From a virus, in IMG/VR virus record IMGVR_UViG_3300027747_000793, positions 1 to 20,620 of that record: a stretch of 20,620 bases of DNA, one strand, 5' to 3'. Both the position numbers and the translations under genes were made by a program. This document shows positions 7,658-15,198 of this stretch, piece by piece. How positions within the stretch are numbered: the stretch's first letter is position 1; every line of letters begins with the position of its first letter. A model generated the notes under the pieces. The model was not told the origin of the DNA and made no database searches. It was given only the letters and a program-made list of their open reading frames with translations.

Positions 7658-8935
7658 TTAATCTATTTTAATTTGTACTCTTTCGCACCAATTTCTTGTA
7701 TTACTATAGCCCCATAAAACTAAACGAGAAGGTTTTTTGTGCGTTAAAAACATTTCTTCAAAATCGAAATATCCATTTGATGAACTATAGAATGTGCTCT
7801 GTAAAAACTCTTTAGTTAAGCTCCTAACGTGAATGGGGAGTCCGTTCTCATCGTCAAATGCCATGTGAATAAATTCATAATCGTTGTTTGGAAAGTCGTT
7901 TCTATAGAGCTTAACTAAGTGATAGAAAGATTCTGTAAAGCTCTGTTCCCATATCTCATCGTTTTCTATGTATGGATTCGGTGGATATTGATTGTCTAAA
8001 GTGTATTGTTGAACTGCTTTTCTTTTGAAGTGAAAACCTGCGTATTTTTCAAAATCTCTTAACGTTCTAACTGTGCCTAAATCGTAACCTGTTAAATCTA
8101 TGCTAGGATCTTCTTCTGTTTTTAATAGCACTCTAATCTTTTTTCTAGCATATTCTTGCTTTTGGAACCAATCTACGCCTAATTTAGAATCGTCGTCCCA
8201 TTTCAACATTCCCGCTCTTTCTTCTCTCATCGTAGAATGCCAAACTACCAATTTGTGAGGATGAAATAAATCGTATCCGTGAGTGTATGATCTAACAGTT
8301 AAGTTTAATTCCTCTCCGCTAAAATAGATATCTGGATCGTGTTTAATTTCTCTAGCCCATTCTGATCTAGCAAAACAAAAGTGTCCTGATAAGAATCTAC
8401 TCATTGGGGGTTCTGTCATCGTTTCCCAACCGTGTAATAAACCAGGTCTAATAAAGATTGTACCATGAGGATAGAACGATGCAAAAGTTTGTTGCCAAGG
8501 TTCCATAGTTCTACCAGTTGGATCGTTGTAAGGTGTGTACAGCGGTAAGTAAGCTCCTAATACTGGTTTGTATCCCTTAGCTTCCAAACCATTGTGCATT
8601 TCAATTAAGGTTTCGTCCCAATCTTGTGCGAATCTATGATGAGAATCTAATTGTAAAATATAATCTTCATCAGTTAATAAGTTTTCATTTATTTGAGCTC
8701 TTGCCCATGGAAGACCTTTAGCCTCTTTATACTCGAAATTTAATACTTTAACTCTTTTATCTTTTTTGAATTCATCAAGATTATCAAATTCATCAGTTTC
8801 ACAGTACTGCCTACATATACCAAAGCGAAGTCTACTTGGATACTTAGCTCTAGCTATTGCATCTTTAATAGTGGGCACCAATTCTGGATCTCTATAAGCA
8901 GGTAAGTGCAATAGTATGGTTTCTTTTTTATTCAT
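7658..8935 (-). CDS. GT60-like (GlcNAc family) glycosyltransferase, copy 2
   Basis: This protein has 425 residues and belongs with the Pfam GlcNAc family (PF11397; CAZy GT60). Eukaryotic members add GlcNAc to hydroxyproline or threonine of proteins. Visible motifs are LPAYRDPEL (11-19), EAKGLPWARAQI (71-82), QLDSHHRF (95-102; DSH as the metal/nucleotide-sugar motif), then LSGHFCF, FSGEELNLTVRSYTHGYDLF and PHKLVVWH. The N-terminal ~300 residues are co-linear with the upstream gene. A shared C-terminal extension (AFDDENGLPI...TRNWCERVQIKID) with beta character follows and is not part of the core fold. The gene overlaps the upstream copy by 8 nt (ATGAATAA), so it is a tandem duplicate under coupled translation. 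All core motifs are intact, so it is probably active. The donor (UDP-GlcNAc or another UDP-sugar) is inferred. Confidence 0.85.
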   Translation of the reverse strand: MNKKETILLHLPAYRDPELVPTIKDAIARAKYPSRLRFGICRQYCETDEFDNLDEFKKDKRVKVLNFEYKEAKGLPWARAQINENLLTDEDYILQLDSHHRFAQDWDETLIEMHNGLEAKGYKPVLGAYLPLYTPYNDPTGRTMEPWQQTFASFYPHGTIFIRPGLLHGWETMTEPPMSRFLSGHFCFARSEWAREIKHDPDIYFSGEELNLTVRSYTHGYDLFHPHKLVVWHSTMREERAGMLKWDDDSKLGVDWFQKQEYARKKIRVLLKTEEDPSIDLTGYDLGTVRTLRDFEKYAGFHFKRKAVQQYTLDNQYPPNPYIENDEIWEQSFTESFYHLVKLYRNDFPNNDYEFIHMAFDDENGLPIHVRSLTKEFLQSTFYSSSNGYFDFEEMFLTHKKPSRLVLWGYSNTRNWCERVQIKID

Positions 8936-10187
8936 ATTTTATAGTTTCTTCTATTCTTTCCATCCAACCTTTTGATTTGGAATGTGGCCAAACTCTCCAC
9001 GAATAAGGTTTTCTTATATCGGGATAAGATCTCCAGATATGCACAAATTGCTCTTCTTTGTTCTGATTTAATAACGAATATATTTCATTTTCATCAGCGT
9101 CCTGTCTGTAAAGATCATTTCCATTTTCGTCCAAGAAAGCTATTGCAAAGCTGTCATAATCATTTTCCGGAAGGCTTCCTTTGTAGATATCGAGGCAATG
9201 TTTAAATGTGCTAGTTAAACCTGATTCGTAATCTCCTACAAGTGGAGGAAATTTATTATCAGTCGTCTCCTTATGTATTTGTCGTGTTGAGAATTTTAAT
9301 CCCGCGTATATTTCAAAATCTTGAATTGATCTTGTAGTACCTGTATAATTAGGACCTAACGCTGCTTTTCTTTGACAACTTGTGCAACCAGGATCCATGC
9401 CGAATATTTTTCTAATTCTTGCGTAAGAAGCATCGTCTCTCATTTTCCAATCTTGACTGTCGTCCCAATGTCTTTTCTTACCATTTCTATCGTACTCGTG
9501 CCAAACTACAACTTTATGAGGAGCATACAAATCGTAACCAAAAGTATATGCTCGTAAAGCTAGCGAGCTCTCTTCTCCATGAAAATATAAATTAGGATCG
9601 TAAGGAACCTCAGTAACAAATTGACCAATAGTAAATAAAAAATGACCTGATACAAATCTTGTTTTGAAAGGTTCTTTTAAATTAGTCCAATTTTCTACAT
9701 AGTAAGGACGTAGAAACATAGCGCCAGCTGGCATGAATCTATCTATATTTAATCCCCATACTTCGTGAACTCTATTTTTTGGATCTATTTCTGGAAAATA
9801 ACCCGGCATATAAGCCGATAATAAAGGCTTACTTGATCCTTTACATCTCAAGTAATTTAACCAATCTTTTAGTGTTGTGTCCCAACTTTTAGCGAATCTG
9901 TGATGAGAATCTATTTGAAAGTAGTAATCCTCTCCATTGTAATGTTTTTGAATTTCGCTTCTCATCCAACATACACCTTTAGCGTCCTTATAGTCTATGT
10001 CAATTATGTTGAATCTCTTATCTTTGGAATATTTCTTTAGAGTGTCCCATTTGTCTTCTTTAGAGTGCTGCCAGCCTATACAAATAACCAAATTTTCAGG
10101 TCTATCTGCATTCTCTAACATATTTTTTAACGTGGGTAATAATTCCGGATCTCGGTACGCGGCTATCGAAACAAATATCTTATCCAT
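8928..10187 (-). CDS. GT60-like (GlcNAc family) glycosyltransferase, copy 1
   Basis: This protein has 419 residues and the same architecture as its downstream copy. IFVSIAAYRDPEL (4-16) is the family's opening motif, followed by DAKGVCWMRSEI (68-79) and QIDSHHRF (91-98) with the DSH site. VSGHFLF (~179-185), YFHGEESSLALRAYTFGYDL (201-220) and PHKVVVWHEYDR follow. The C-terminal ~90 residues (AFLDENGNDLY..., ending SKGWMERIEETIKYE) match the extension of copy 2. It is the first gene of the carbohydrate block, 87 nt after the gene for the Ser/Thr/Pro-rich 1290-residue protein. Known GT60 enzymes act on polypeptides: Dictyostelium Skp1 hydroxyproline, and Thr in trypanosome mucins. The neighbour's TPS linkers are therefore attractive substrates, which is inference. 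There is no signal peptide or membrane anchor, so it probably acts in the infected cell's cytoplasm. Confidence 0.87.
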   Translation of the reverse strand: MDKIFVSIAAYRDPELLPTLKNMLENADRPENLVICIGWQHSKEDKWDTLKKYSKDKRFNIIDIDYKDAKGVCWMRSEIQKHYNGEDYYFQIDSHHRFAKSWDTTLKDWLNYLRCKGSSKPLLSAYMPGYFPEIDPKNRVHEVWGLNIDRFMPAGAMFLRPYYVENWTNLKEPFKTRFVSGHFLFTIGQFVTEVPYDPNLYFHGEESSLALRAYTFGYDLYAPHKVVVWHEYDRNGKKRHWDDSQDWKMRDDASYARIRKIFGMDPGCTSCQRKAALGPNYTGTTRSIQDFEIYAGLKFSTRQIHKETTDNKFPPLVGDYESGLTSTFKHCLDIYKGSLPENDYDSFAIAFLDENGNDLYRQDADENEIYSLLNQNKEEQFVHIWRSYPDIRKPYSWRVWPHSKSKGWMERIEETIKYE

Positions 10188-10274
10188 AATAACTTAATTT
10201 AAAACTTTTATTTCATATTTTTAAATTTATCTTTTAAGTATTAACTATTTTTTATTTAATATCCAAAAATTTTA
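10188..10274 (-). promoter_or_regulatory. AT-rich intergenic spacer before the carbohydrate block
   Basis: This 87-nt gap is the longest one inside the minus-strand block. It is almost entirely A and T, with several A/T runs. It separates the 1290-residue structural gene from the glycosyltransferase genes, so it is the most likely place for an internal promoter, an mRNA-processing site or a weak terminator. I saw no good hairpin with a T tract, no consensus sigma-70 pair, no T4-type late box TATAAATA on the minus strand, and no complete Bacteroidetes TAnnTTTG box. The regulatory role is inferred only from position and composition. Confidence 0.3.
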
Positions 10275-13200
10275 TTAACATGAATTACATCCTACTGAAA
10301 TATAAGTTACAGCAGCTCCAATATTGGCACCTGTTCTAACTTGTCTCCAGTTACCGTTCGTATTATCTACAATTGATACTGTAGCATTTGCACCATAAGT
10401 TGTAAAGAGACTACCTACCGAGCCGTTAGCTGCAAAAGTTGCTCCAGAACCTGCAGAGCAGAAATTACCTGGAATTGCTACTGACCATACACTTCCAAAT
10501 GTAGTACAGTTTCCAGACGGTGTTCCTGTACCTACTCTATTTGTTACTACTACAGAACTAGGAGTCACAGTAACACTAGGCGTTATAGATATGGTTGGAG
10601 TAACTGAAGGTACAGTAGAACAATCTGTCACTGCTGTAATTTGACCTGTTGCTCCAATTTGTACTGCCCACAGTGTAGCACCCTTTCTCATATTGTGATA
10701 ATTAGATCCACCATTATAAGCAGTGGTTAAGCTAGAGTTTGTATAAACAAATTGACTAACTGTTGGCGTTGTAGTTCCTGGCGCCATCCAAGCTGATCCT
10801 ATAGGATTTTGCGATCCATTAGCGCAAGAATCGAAAGCGGTACTGTATCCGGTTGTATCTAGTGCAAATGAAACTGCTGCTTGAGATACACTTATAGAAT
10901 TTGGTGGAGTAAGACTCACACTCACCGATGGAGTTTGTGTAATACTAACACTTGGAGTAATACTTATCGATGGAGTAGGAGTAAAGCTTGGAGTAACTGT
11001 TGGAGTAACTGAAGGCGTTATTGATACGGAAGGTACAGTAGAACAATCTGTTACTGCTTGAATAACTCCACCTGTACTTACATAAACGGCCCAATAAGTA
11101 GAAGCTCTACCTATTTTAAAGAAACTTGGAGAACCAATTCCCGGGTTCCATGCGGTTGTAAGAGAAGTGTTCGTGTACAGCTGAGCTCCACCTGCGGGAT
11201 CGGTTCCAGCGGCTGGAGATTGATATAACACTTGTCCTATCAATGTATTGTTTTGAGAACAAGCCGTAAATGAATTAGGGTAAGCAGTAGGAGCCGACCC
11301 AAATGATCCTTCAGTAGATGTAGCAAATTGAATAGCTGGAGGAGTTACGGATATAGAAGGAGTCATGGATACAGATGGAGTTCTAGATATGCTAGGAGTA
11401 ATACTAATACTTGGAGTGTTACTAGGCGTAGTACTAATACTTGCAGTGTTACTAGGCGTAGCAGTAATACTTGGAGTGACACTAGGCGTAGCAGTAATAC
11501 TTGGAGTGACACTAACAGATGGTATAGTAGAGCAATCTGTTACTGCTTGAATAACTCCACCTGTACTTACATAAACGGCCCAATAAGTAGAAGCTCTACC
11601 TATCTTGAAGAAACTTGGAGAACCAATTCCTGGATTCCATGCTAGCGATAAACCGGTATCGGTATACAATTGAGCTCCACCTGCAGGAGTAATTCCAGCT
11701 GCTGGAGACTGATACAACACTTGTCCTATCAATGTATTGTTTTGAGAACAAGCTGTGAATGAATCCGCGTAAGCGGTAGGTGCAGAGCCATATGATCCCT
11801 GAGTTGATGTGCCAAACTGTATTGCTGGTTGAGTTACAGATATAGAAGGAGTAGGAGATTTAGAAGGCGTAGCAGTAATACTAGGTGTAATACTAATACT
11901 AGGTGTAATACTTGGTGTAGTCGTAATACTTGGAGTGACACTAACAGATGGTATTGTGGAACAATCTGTTACCGCTTGAATAACGCCGCCTGTACTTACA
12001 TAAACTGCCCAATAAGTAGAAGCTCTACCTATTTTAAAGAAACTTGGAGAACCGATTCCTGGATTCCACGCTGTTGATAAAGAATTATTTGTATACAATT
12101 GAGCTCCAACAGCAGGATCGGTTCCAGCGGCTGGAGATTGATATAACACTTGTCCTATCAATGTATTGTTCTGAGAGCAAGCTGTGAATGAATCTGCGTA
12201 AGGTGTGGGAGCCGACCCAAATGATCCCTGAGTTGATGTGCCAAACTGTATTGCTGGTTGAGTTACAGATATAGAAGGAGTAGGAGATTTAGAAGGCGTA
12301 GCAGTAATACTAGGTGTAATACTAATACTTGGAGTGACACTAGGCGTAGTAGTAATACTTGGAGTGACACTAACAGATGGTATAGTAGAGCAATCTGTTA
12401 CTGCTTGAATAACACCGCCTATACTTACTAATACCGCCCAATAAGTAGAAGCTCTACCTATTTTGAAGAAACTTGGAGAACCAATTCCTGGATTCCATGC
12501 TGTTGTAAGAGATGTGTTCGTGTACAGTTGAGCTCCATTAGCAGGAATATTTCCAGCGGCTGGAGACTGATATAATACTTGTCCTATTAAAGTATCGCTT
12601 TGAGAGCAAGCTGTGAACGAATCCGCATAAGGCGTGGGAGCTGCTCCAAATGAGCCTTGAGTGGATGTACCAAACTGTACTGCTGGAGGAGTTACGGATA
12701 TAGAAGGAGTCATGGATACGGATGGAGTTCTACTAGGAGTCACACTAATTGATGGAGTAATGCTAATTGATGGAGTAATACTAATACTAGGAGTTACACT
12801 AGGAGTCACACTAATAGATGGAGTTATGCTAATACTAGGAGTTTGACTAGGCGTTATGCTAATAGATGGAGTAATACTAATACTAGGAGTAATACTAATT
12901 GAAGGCGTTATAGATATGCTTGTACTAATACTAGGCGTAATACTAATTGATGGAGTTCTAGATACACTTGGACTAACTGTAACAGACGGAGATGCTGAAA
13001 CTCCTGGTATGTTAATTGTGGTATAAACTGTATCGCAAACTCCTGCTATATCATACAAATACATGTAATTTGCTCCTGTTGTAACTCTTACATCAAATCC
13101 TGAAACAATTTGTGAAGACGTTAATGTACCTATGTTATTTCCATTGCTATCCAAAGCCGGAATCAAAGAGCCAACACTACCAGTTTCATCGTAGTATGCC

Positions 13201-14147
13201 ATAAATTTATCAGCGCTTACTCCTGTAGCGGTAGCTTTTATAGTTACGTATTGATAAGGCTGTTGGACTAAAATACTAGTTGCGCTTAAACCTCTTATTT
13301 TACAATCAGTAATTTTAACTTCTAATTTGGCAGGATCCGAAGGAGTAGAATATGTAGACTTTACAGTAAAGAACGAATTATATGTTCCTACTTGATTCGT
13401 TTTAGGATCTGTTTCTCTAAGTGTAATATTTGCATTAGCGGTGTTAATACTTACGCTAGGAAAAGGTTGACCAAAATAACTGGATAGCGCTAAAGACGCA
13501 TTATCTATAGGAGCACAATCTCCTGTAGCGTCAGAAAGCGGATTAAATGTTTTAGGATTTTGAGTTATATCAAAAGTGTAATATTTGTCAGAAACGTTTG
13601 GTCCACCGTCCATTACGCAATAATAATTTTGATTGGTTATTATTACCGTAGCTTGAGGATACAGGATATTACCCACATGTATGTAGCTATTAAAAGCATC
13701 AACTACGTTTCCGTTACCGTCGTCTATTAATTTATAACTGGTTCCATCGGCTGAGGCCAATTGAAAACTTTTTCTAGCAATATTCTCACCAGCAACAGTT
13801 CTTGGAATAGAAATTATTTTAATTTTTTCGTTTGATCCTGTAGGGAAAATTCTAATGTCTTCATCTCCACTTCCAGAGGCTGCTGTAGATTGCAAATAAT
13901 TTATATCTGCAGAACCTGTTGAACTTGAAGATCCTGTAAGGAAATTAGAATAATAAAGGTGTCTTACAGACCAATAACGCAACGTTGATGGAGTTGCGGC
14001 TCCGGCTGGACTTACTGCTCCGTTTATACCTTTTTTAGCCGAGATACCAGAGTTATTAACGGTTGTGTTGTCGTAAGAACTCGAATATTTAACTTTTATT
14101 GGTTTAGCAGCTCCGTTAGAATCTAAAATATTCTTTGCGTTGCTCAT
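10275..14147 (-). CDS. Large mucin-like virion adhesin/tail protein with five two-cysteine repeats and Ser/Thr/Pro linkers
   Basis: This protein has 1290 residues. Residues 1-~378 form a unique region (LRYWSVRHLYYSNFLTGS, SGSGDEDIRIFP) that resembles N-termini of structural proteins in uncultured marine phages and probably attaches to the virion. A linker of TPSISI-type hexapeptides (~379-486) follows. Next are four closely similar ~100-residue units and a divergent fifth (~487-589, 630-732, 773-876, 936-1039, 1089-1180). Each has two cysteines (TACSQ and TDCST in units 1-4; SCANG and TDCST in unit 5), a YTN/YTD-x-SL segment and YWAV (LWAV in unit 5), suggesting a small beta domain with a possible disulphide. 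Linkers between units are again TPS-rich. A distinct C-terminal domain (~1199-1290) ends in CNSC. The start follows the upstream stop at TAATAAATG. A fibre or surface-exposed host- or mucus-binding role is inferred. The linkers are candidates for O-glycosylation by the enzymes coded next door. Confidence 0.8.
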   Translation of the reverse strand: MSNAKNILDSNGAAKPIKVKYSSSYDNTTVNNSGISAKKGINGAVSPAGAATPSTLRYWSVRHLYYSNFLTGSSSSTGSADINYLQSTAASGSGDEDIRIFPTGSNEKIKIISIPRTVAGENIARKSFQLASADGTSYKLIDDGNGNVVDAFNSYIHVGNILYPQATVIITNQNYYCVMDGGPNVSDKYYTFDITQNPKTFNPLSDATGDCAPIDNASLALSSYFGQPFPSVSINTANANITLRETDPKTNQVGTYNSFFTVKSTYSTPSDPAKLEVKITDCKIRGLSATSILVQQPYQYVTIKATATGVSADKFMAYYDETGSVGSLIPALDSNGNNIGTLTSSQIVSGFDVRVTTGANYMYLYDIAGVCDTVYTTINIPGVSASPSVTVSPSVSRTPSISITPSISTSISITPSISITPSISITPSISITPSQTPSISITPSISVTPSVTPSISITPSISITPSISVTPSRTPSVSMTPSISVTPPAVQFGTSTQGSFGAAPTPYADSFTACSQSDTLIGQVLYQSPAAGNIPANGAQLYTNTSLTTAWNPGIGSPSFFKIGRASTYWAVLVSIGGVIQAVTDCSTIPSVSVTPSITTTPSVTPSISITPSITATPSKSPTPSISVTQPAIQFGTSTQGSFGSAPTPYADSFTACSQNNTLIGQVLYQSPAAGTDPAVGAQLYTNNSLSTAWNPGIGSPSFFKIGRASTYWAVYVSTGGVIQAVTDCSTIPSVSVTPSITTTPSITPSISITPSITATPSKSPTPSISVTQPAIQFGTSTQGSYGSAPTAYADSFTACSQNNTLIGQVLYQSPAAGITPAGGAQLYTDTGLSLAWNPGIGSPSFFKIGRASTYWAVYVSTGGVIQAVTDCSTIPSVSVTPSITATPSVTPSITATPSNTASISTTPSNTPSISITPSISRTPSVSMTPSISVTPPAIQFATSTEGSFGSAPTAYPNSFTACSQNNTLIGQVLYQSPAAGTDPAGGAQLYTNTSLTTAWNPGIGSPSFFKIGRASTYWAVYVSTGGVIQAVTDCSTVPSVSITPSVTPTVTPSFTPTPSISITPSVSITQTPSVSVSLTPPNSISVSQAAVSFALDTTGYSTAFDSCANGSQNPIGSAWMAPGTTTPTVSQFVYTNSSLTTAYNGGSNYHNMRKGATLWAVQIGATGQITAVTDCSTVPSVTPTISITPSVTVTPSSVVVTNRVGTGTPSGNCTTFGSVWSVAIPGNFCSAGSGATFAANGSVGSLFTTYGANATVSIVDNTNGNWRQVRTGANIGAAVTYISVGCNSC
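11792..11900 (-). repeat. 109-bp perfect direct repeat, copy A
   Basis: This stretch is identical, by direct reading, to 12221-12329, offset by 429 bp (a multiple of three, so in frame). It covers the start of repeat unit 3 and the first half of the linker before it. Perfect identity at DNA level, including silent positions, points to a recent duplication or gene conversion between units 2 and 3. Confidence 0.9.
12221..12329 (-). repeat. 109-bp perfect direct repeat, copy B
   Basis: This is the partner of 11792-11900. It covers the start of repeat unit 2 and the linker before it. Recombination between the two copies would delete or add exactly one in-frame unit of 143 residues. Confidence 0.9.
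12690..13013 (-). repeat. Low-complexity Ser/Thr/Pro linker of 18-bp coding repeats
   Basis: This DNA is built from degenerate ~18-bp units such as ggagtaatactaattgat on the plus strand, which code for TPSISI/TPSVSV-like hexapeptides on the minus strand. The longest Ser/Thr/Pro run of the 1290-residue protein (~residues 379-486) lies here. Nearly every third residue is Ser and almost every sixth is Pro. Alternating bulky (I/V) and hydroxyl residues suggest an extended beta-like rod rather than a globular fold. Confidence 0.88.
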
Positions 14148-14150
14148 TTA

Positions 14151-15188
14151 TTACCAATCTAATTTAACTCTAATTAATGCTTCTTTTGTGAAATCTTTAA
14201 CAAGTGGCTTAGACATTTTTGCTACTGCCAAAAGTTCGTTATTGGTGTTATATAAACCAACAGTTGTCATGTAGGTCTGAGGACTGTTAACAAAGTTAGG
14301 ATATATTAAGCTACCTGAAACGTCTATCATTGATGGATTTGCAGTATAATTGTATTCTGCGTTCTTAATTCTTACAAACACATAATCTGACGATATTGTC
14401 TCTTCAGAGTTCAATGTGAAAGAACTGCCCGAGTTAATTGTTTGATAAATTAAATCGTGATTCACCCAACCATTTGCTGCTGTAGTAGAAGTAATAAAAG
14501 GAATGGCCAAACCACCATTAGCTGTAGTCGCGCTTAAAGCTCTAGGATTCAATACAATTAAACCGATATCTGGTAAGAAAAGACCGTAAGATCCTGATTC
14601 TGTGTAGCCTCTTGCAGGAGCTCCTGATAATAGAGGACTATTAACTGCTGTACCGTTAGAACCAGAAATGATATCGTAAGCTCTACCACAATCTAAGTAA
14701 TTTACAGTAGATATGTCGTTGTAATTATTTGTTAAGAATAAAGTTTGAGCGTAAGTTCCAAATTTCAAACTTAAGTTAAAAGTGCCTGGAAATAAATTTC
14801 CTTTATATCTGTTTCTATCTATAGGAATTGCAATTAAATTTAAAGAAGAGGTATTACCTGTTCCAAAATTTACGTTAGCGGTAGCATCTCCATAAATTAG
14901 GTTTCTATATTGACCAAAAGTAATTCTACTTGGAGTATTTTGAAGCACTAAAGAGTTTAATGGTGCTGAACCAGAACCGTATATATGACCGTAAGCAACT
15001 GAGAATTGTACGGCTGCATTAGAGGCGTTATAAGTAGTATTATATACGTCCAAATAATAACTACTCGTTAGGTTAGATGAAGCAGTGTAGAAAGCAGTCA
15101 GAGTCTGAGCGTTAGTACTCCATGCTGGAGCTGTTACAGAATCTGAAGATACTACAAAATCTGATGAAGCAAGTGATGTAAAAGACAT
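14151..15188 (-). CDS. Phage structural protein with conserved C-terminal module
   Basis: This protein has 345 residues and is rich in Ser, Thr, Asn and Tyr, as expected for a virion protein. The N-terminal part (SDFVVSSDSVTAPAWSTNAQ...) and the middle (SRITFGQYRNLIYGD, GLFLPDIGLIVLNPRALSA) look like beta-rich structural sequence. The last ~80 residues form the module also found alone at 1033-1344: EYNYTANPS, TYMTTVGLYNTNNELLAVAK, then EALIRVKLDW. I recognise this C-terminal pattern from uncultured phage structural proteins, but no precise virion location is established from the sequence. It starts 10 nt after the 219-residue gene. The next gene starts 3 nt beyond its stop, so the three are probably co-translated. 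A tail, baseplate or neck component is likely. Confidence 0.75.
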   Translation of the reverse strand: MSFTSLASSDFVVSSDSVTAPAWSTNAQTLTAFYTASSNLTSSYYLDVYNTTYNASNAAVQFSVAYGHIYGSGSAPLNSLVLQNTPSRITFGQYRNLIYGDATANVNFGTGNTSSLNLIAIPIDRNRYKGNLFPGTFNLSLKFGTYAQTLFLTNNYNDISTVNYLDCGRAYDIISGSNGTAVNSPLLSGAPARGYTESGSYGLFLPDIGLIVLNPRALSATTANGGLAIPFITSTTAANGWVNHDLIYQTINSGSSFTLNSEETISSDYVFVRIKNAEYNYTANPSMIDVSGSLIYPNFVNSPQTYMTTVGLYNTNNELLAVAKMSKPLVKDFTKEALIRVKLDW

Positions 15189-15198
15189 ATATTAACTA

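Larger units (their letters stand above)
10606..12687 (-). repeat. Five tandem protein-domain repeats within the 1290-aa gene
   Basis: Approximate DNA limits in coding order are unit 1 12380-12687, unit 2 11950-12257, unit 3 11519-11827, unit 4 11028-11338 and unit 5 (divergent) 10606-10880. Units 1 to 3 repeat with a period near 430 nt. The 3-to-4 step is near 490 nt because that linker is longer. Units 1-4 share nearly the whole domain, including SPSFFKIGRASTYWAV. Unit 5 keeps only the pattern (YTNSSLTTAYN, LWAV, TDCSTVPS). The array is coding and in frame throughout. Confidence 0.9.

Noticed and set aside
8972-10197. Plus-strand frames inside the first GT60-like gene (8972-9205, 9372-9557, 9997-10197)
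   Set aside because: They are antisense to a well-supported gene and show no domain features.
11328-12846. Plus-strand open frames with Arg/Ser- or Gly/Val-rich repeats across the adhesin repeats (11328-11645, 11365-11550, 11829-12077, 12661-12846)
   Set aside because: They are antisense readings of the repeated TPS linkers and repeat units. Their composition is an artefact of the minus-strand repeat, and they lie wholly inside a long convincing gene.
12690-12960. Short regular repeats resembling a CRISPR array or minisatellite
   Set aside because: Units are ~18 bp, degenerate, without distinct spacers, and in frame as TPSISI-type hexapeptides. They are coding repeats.
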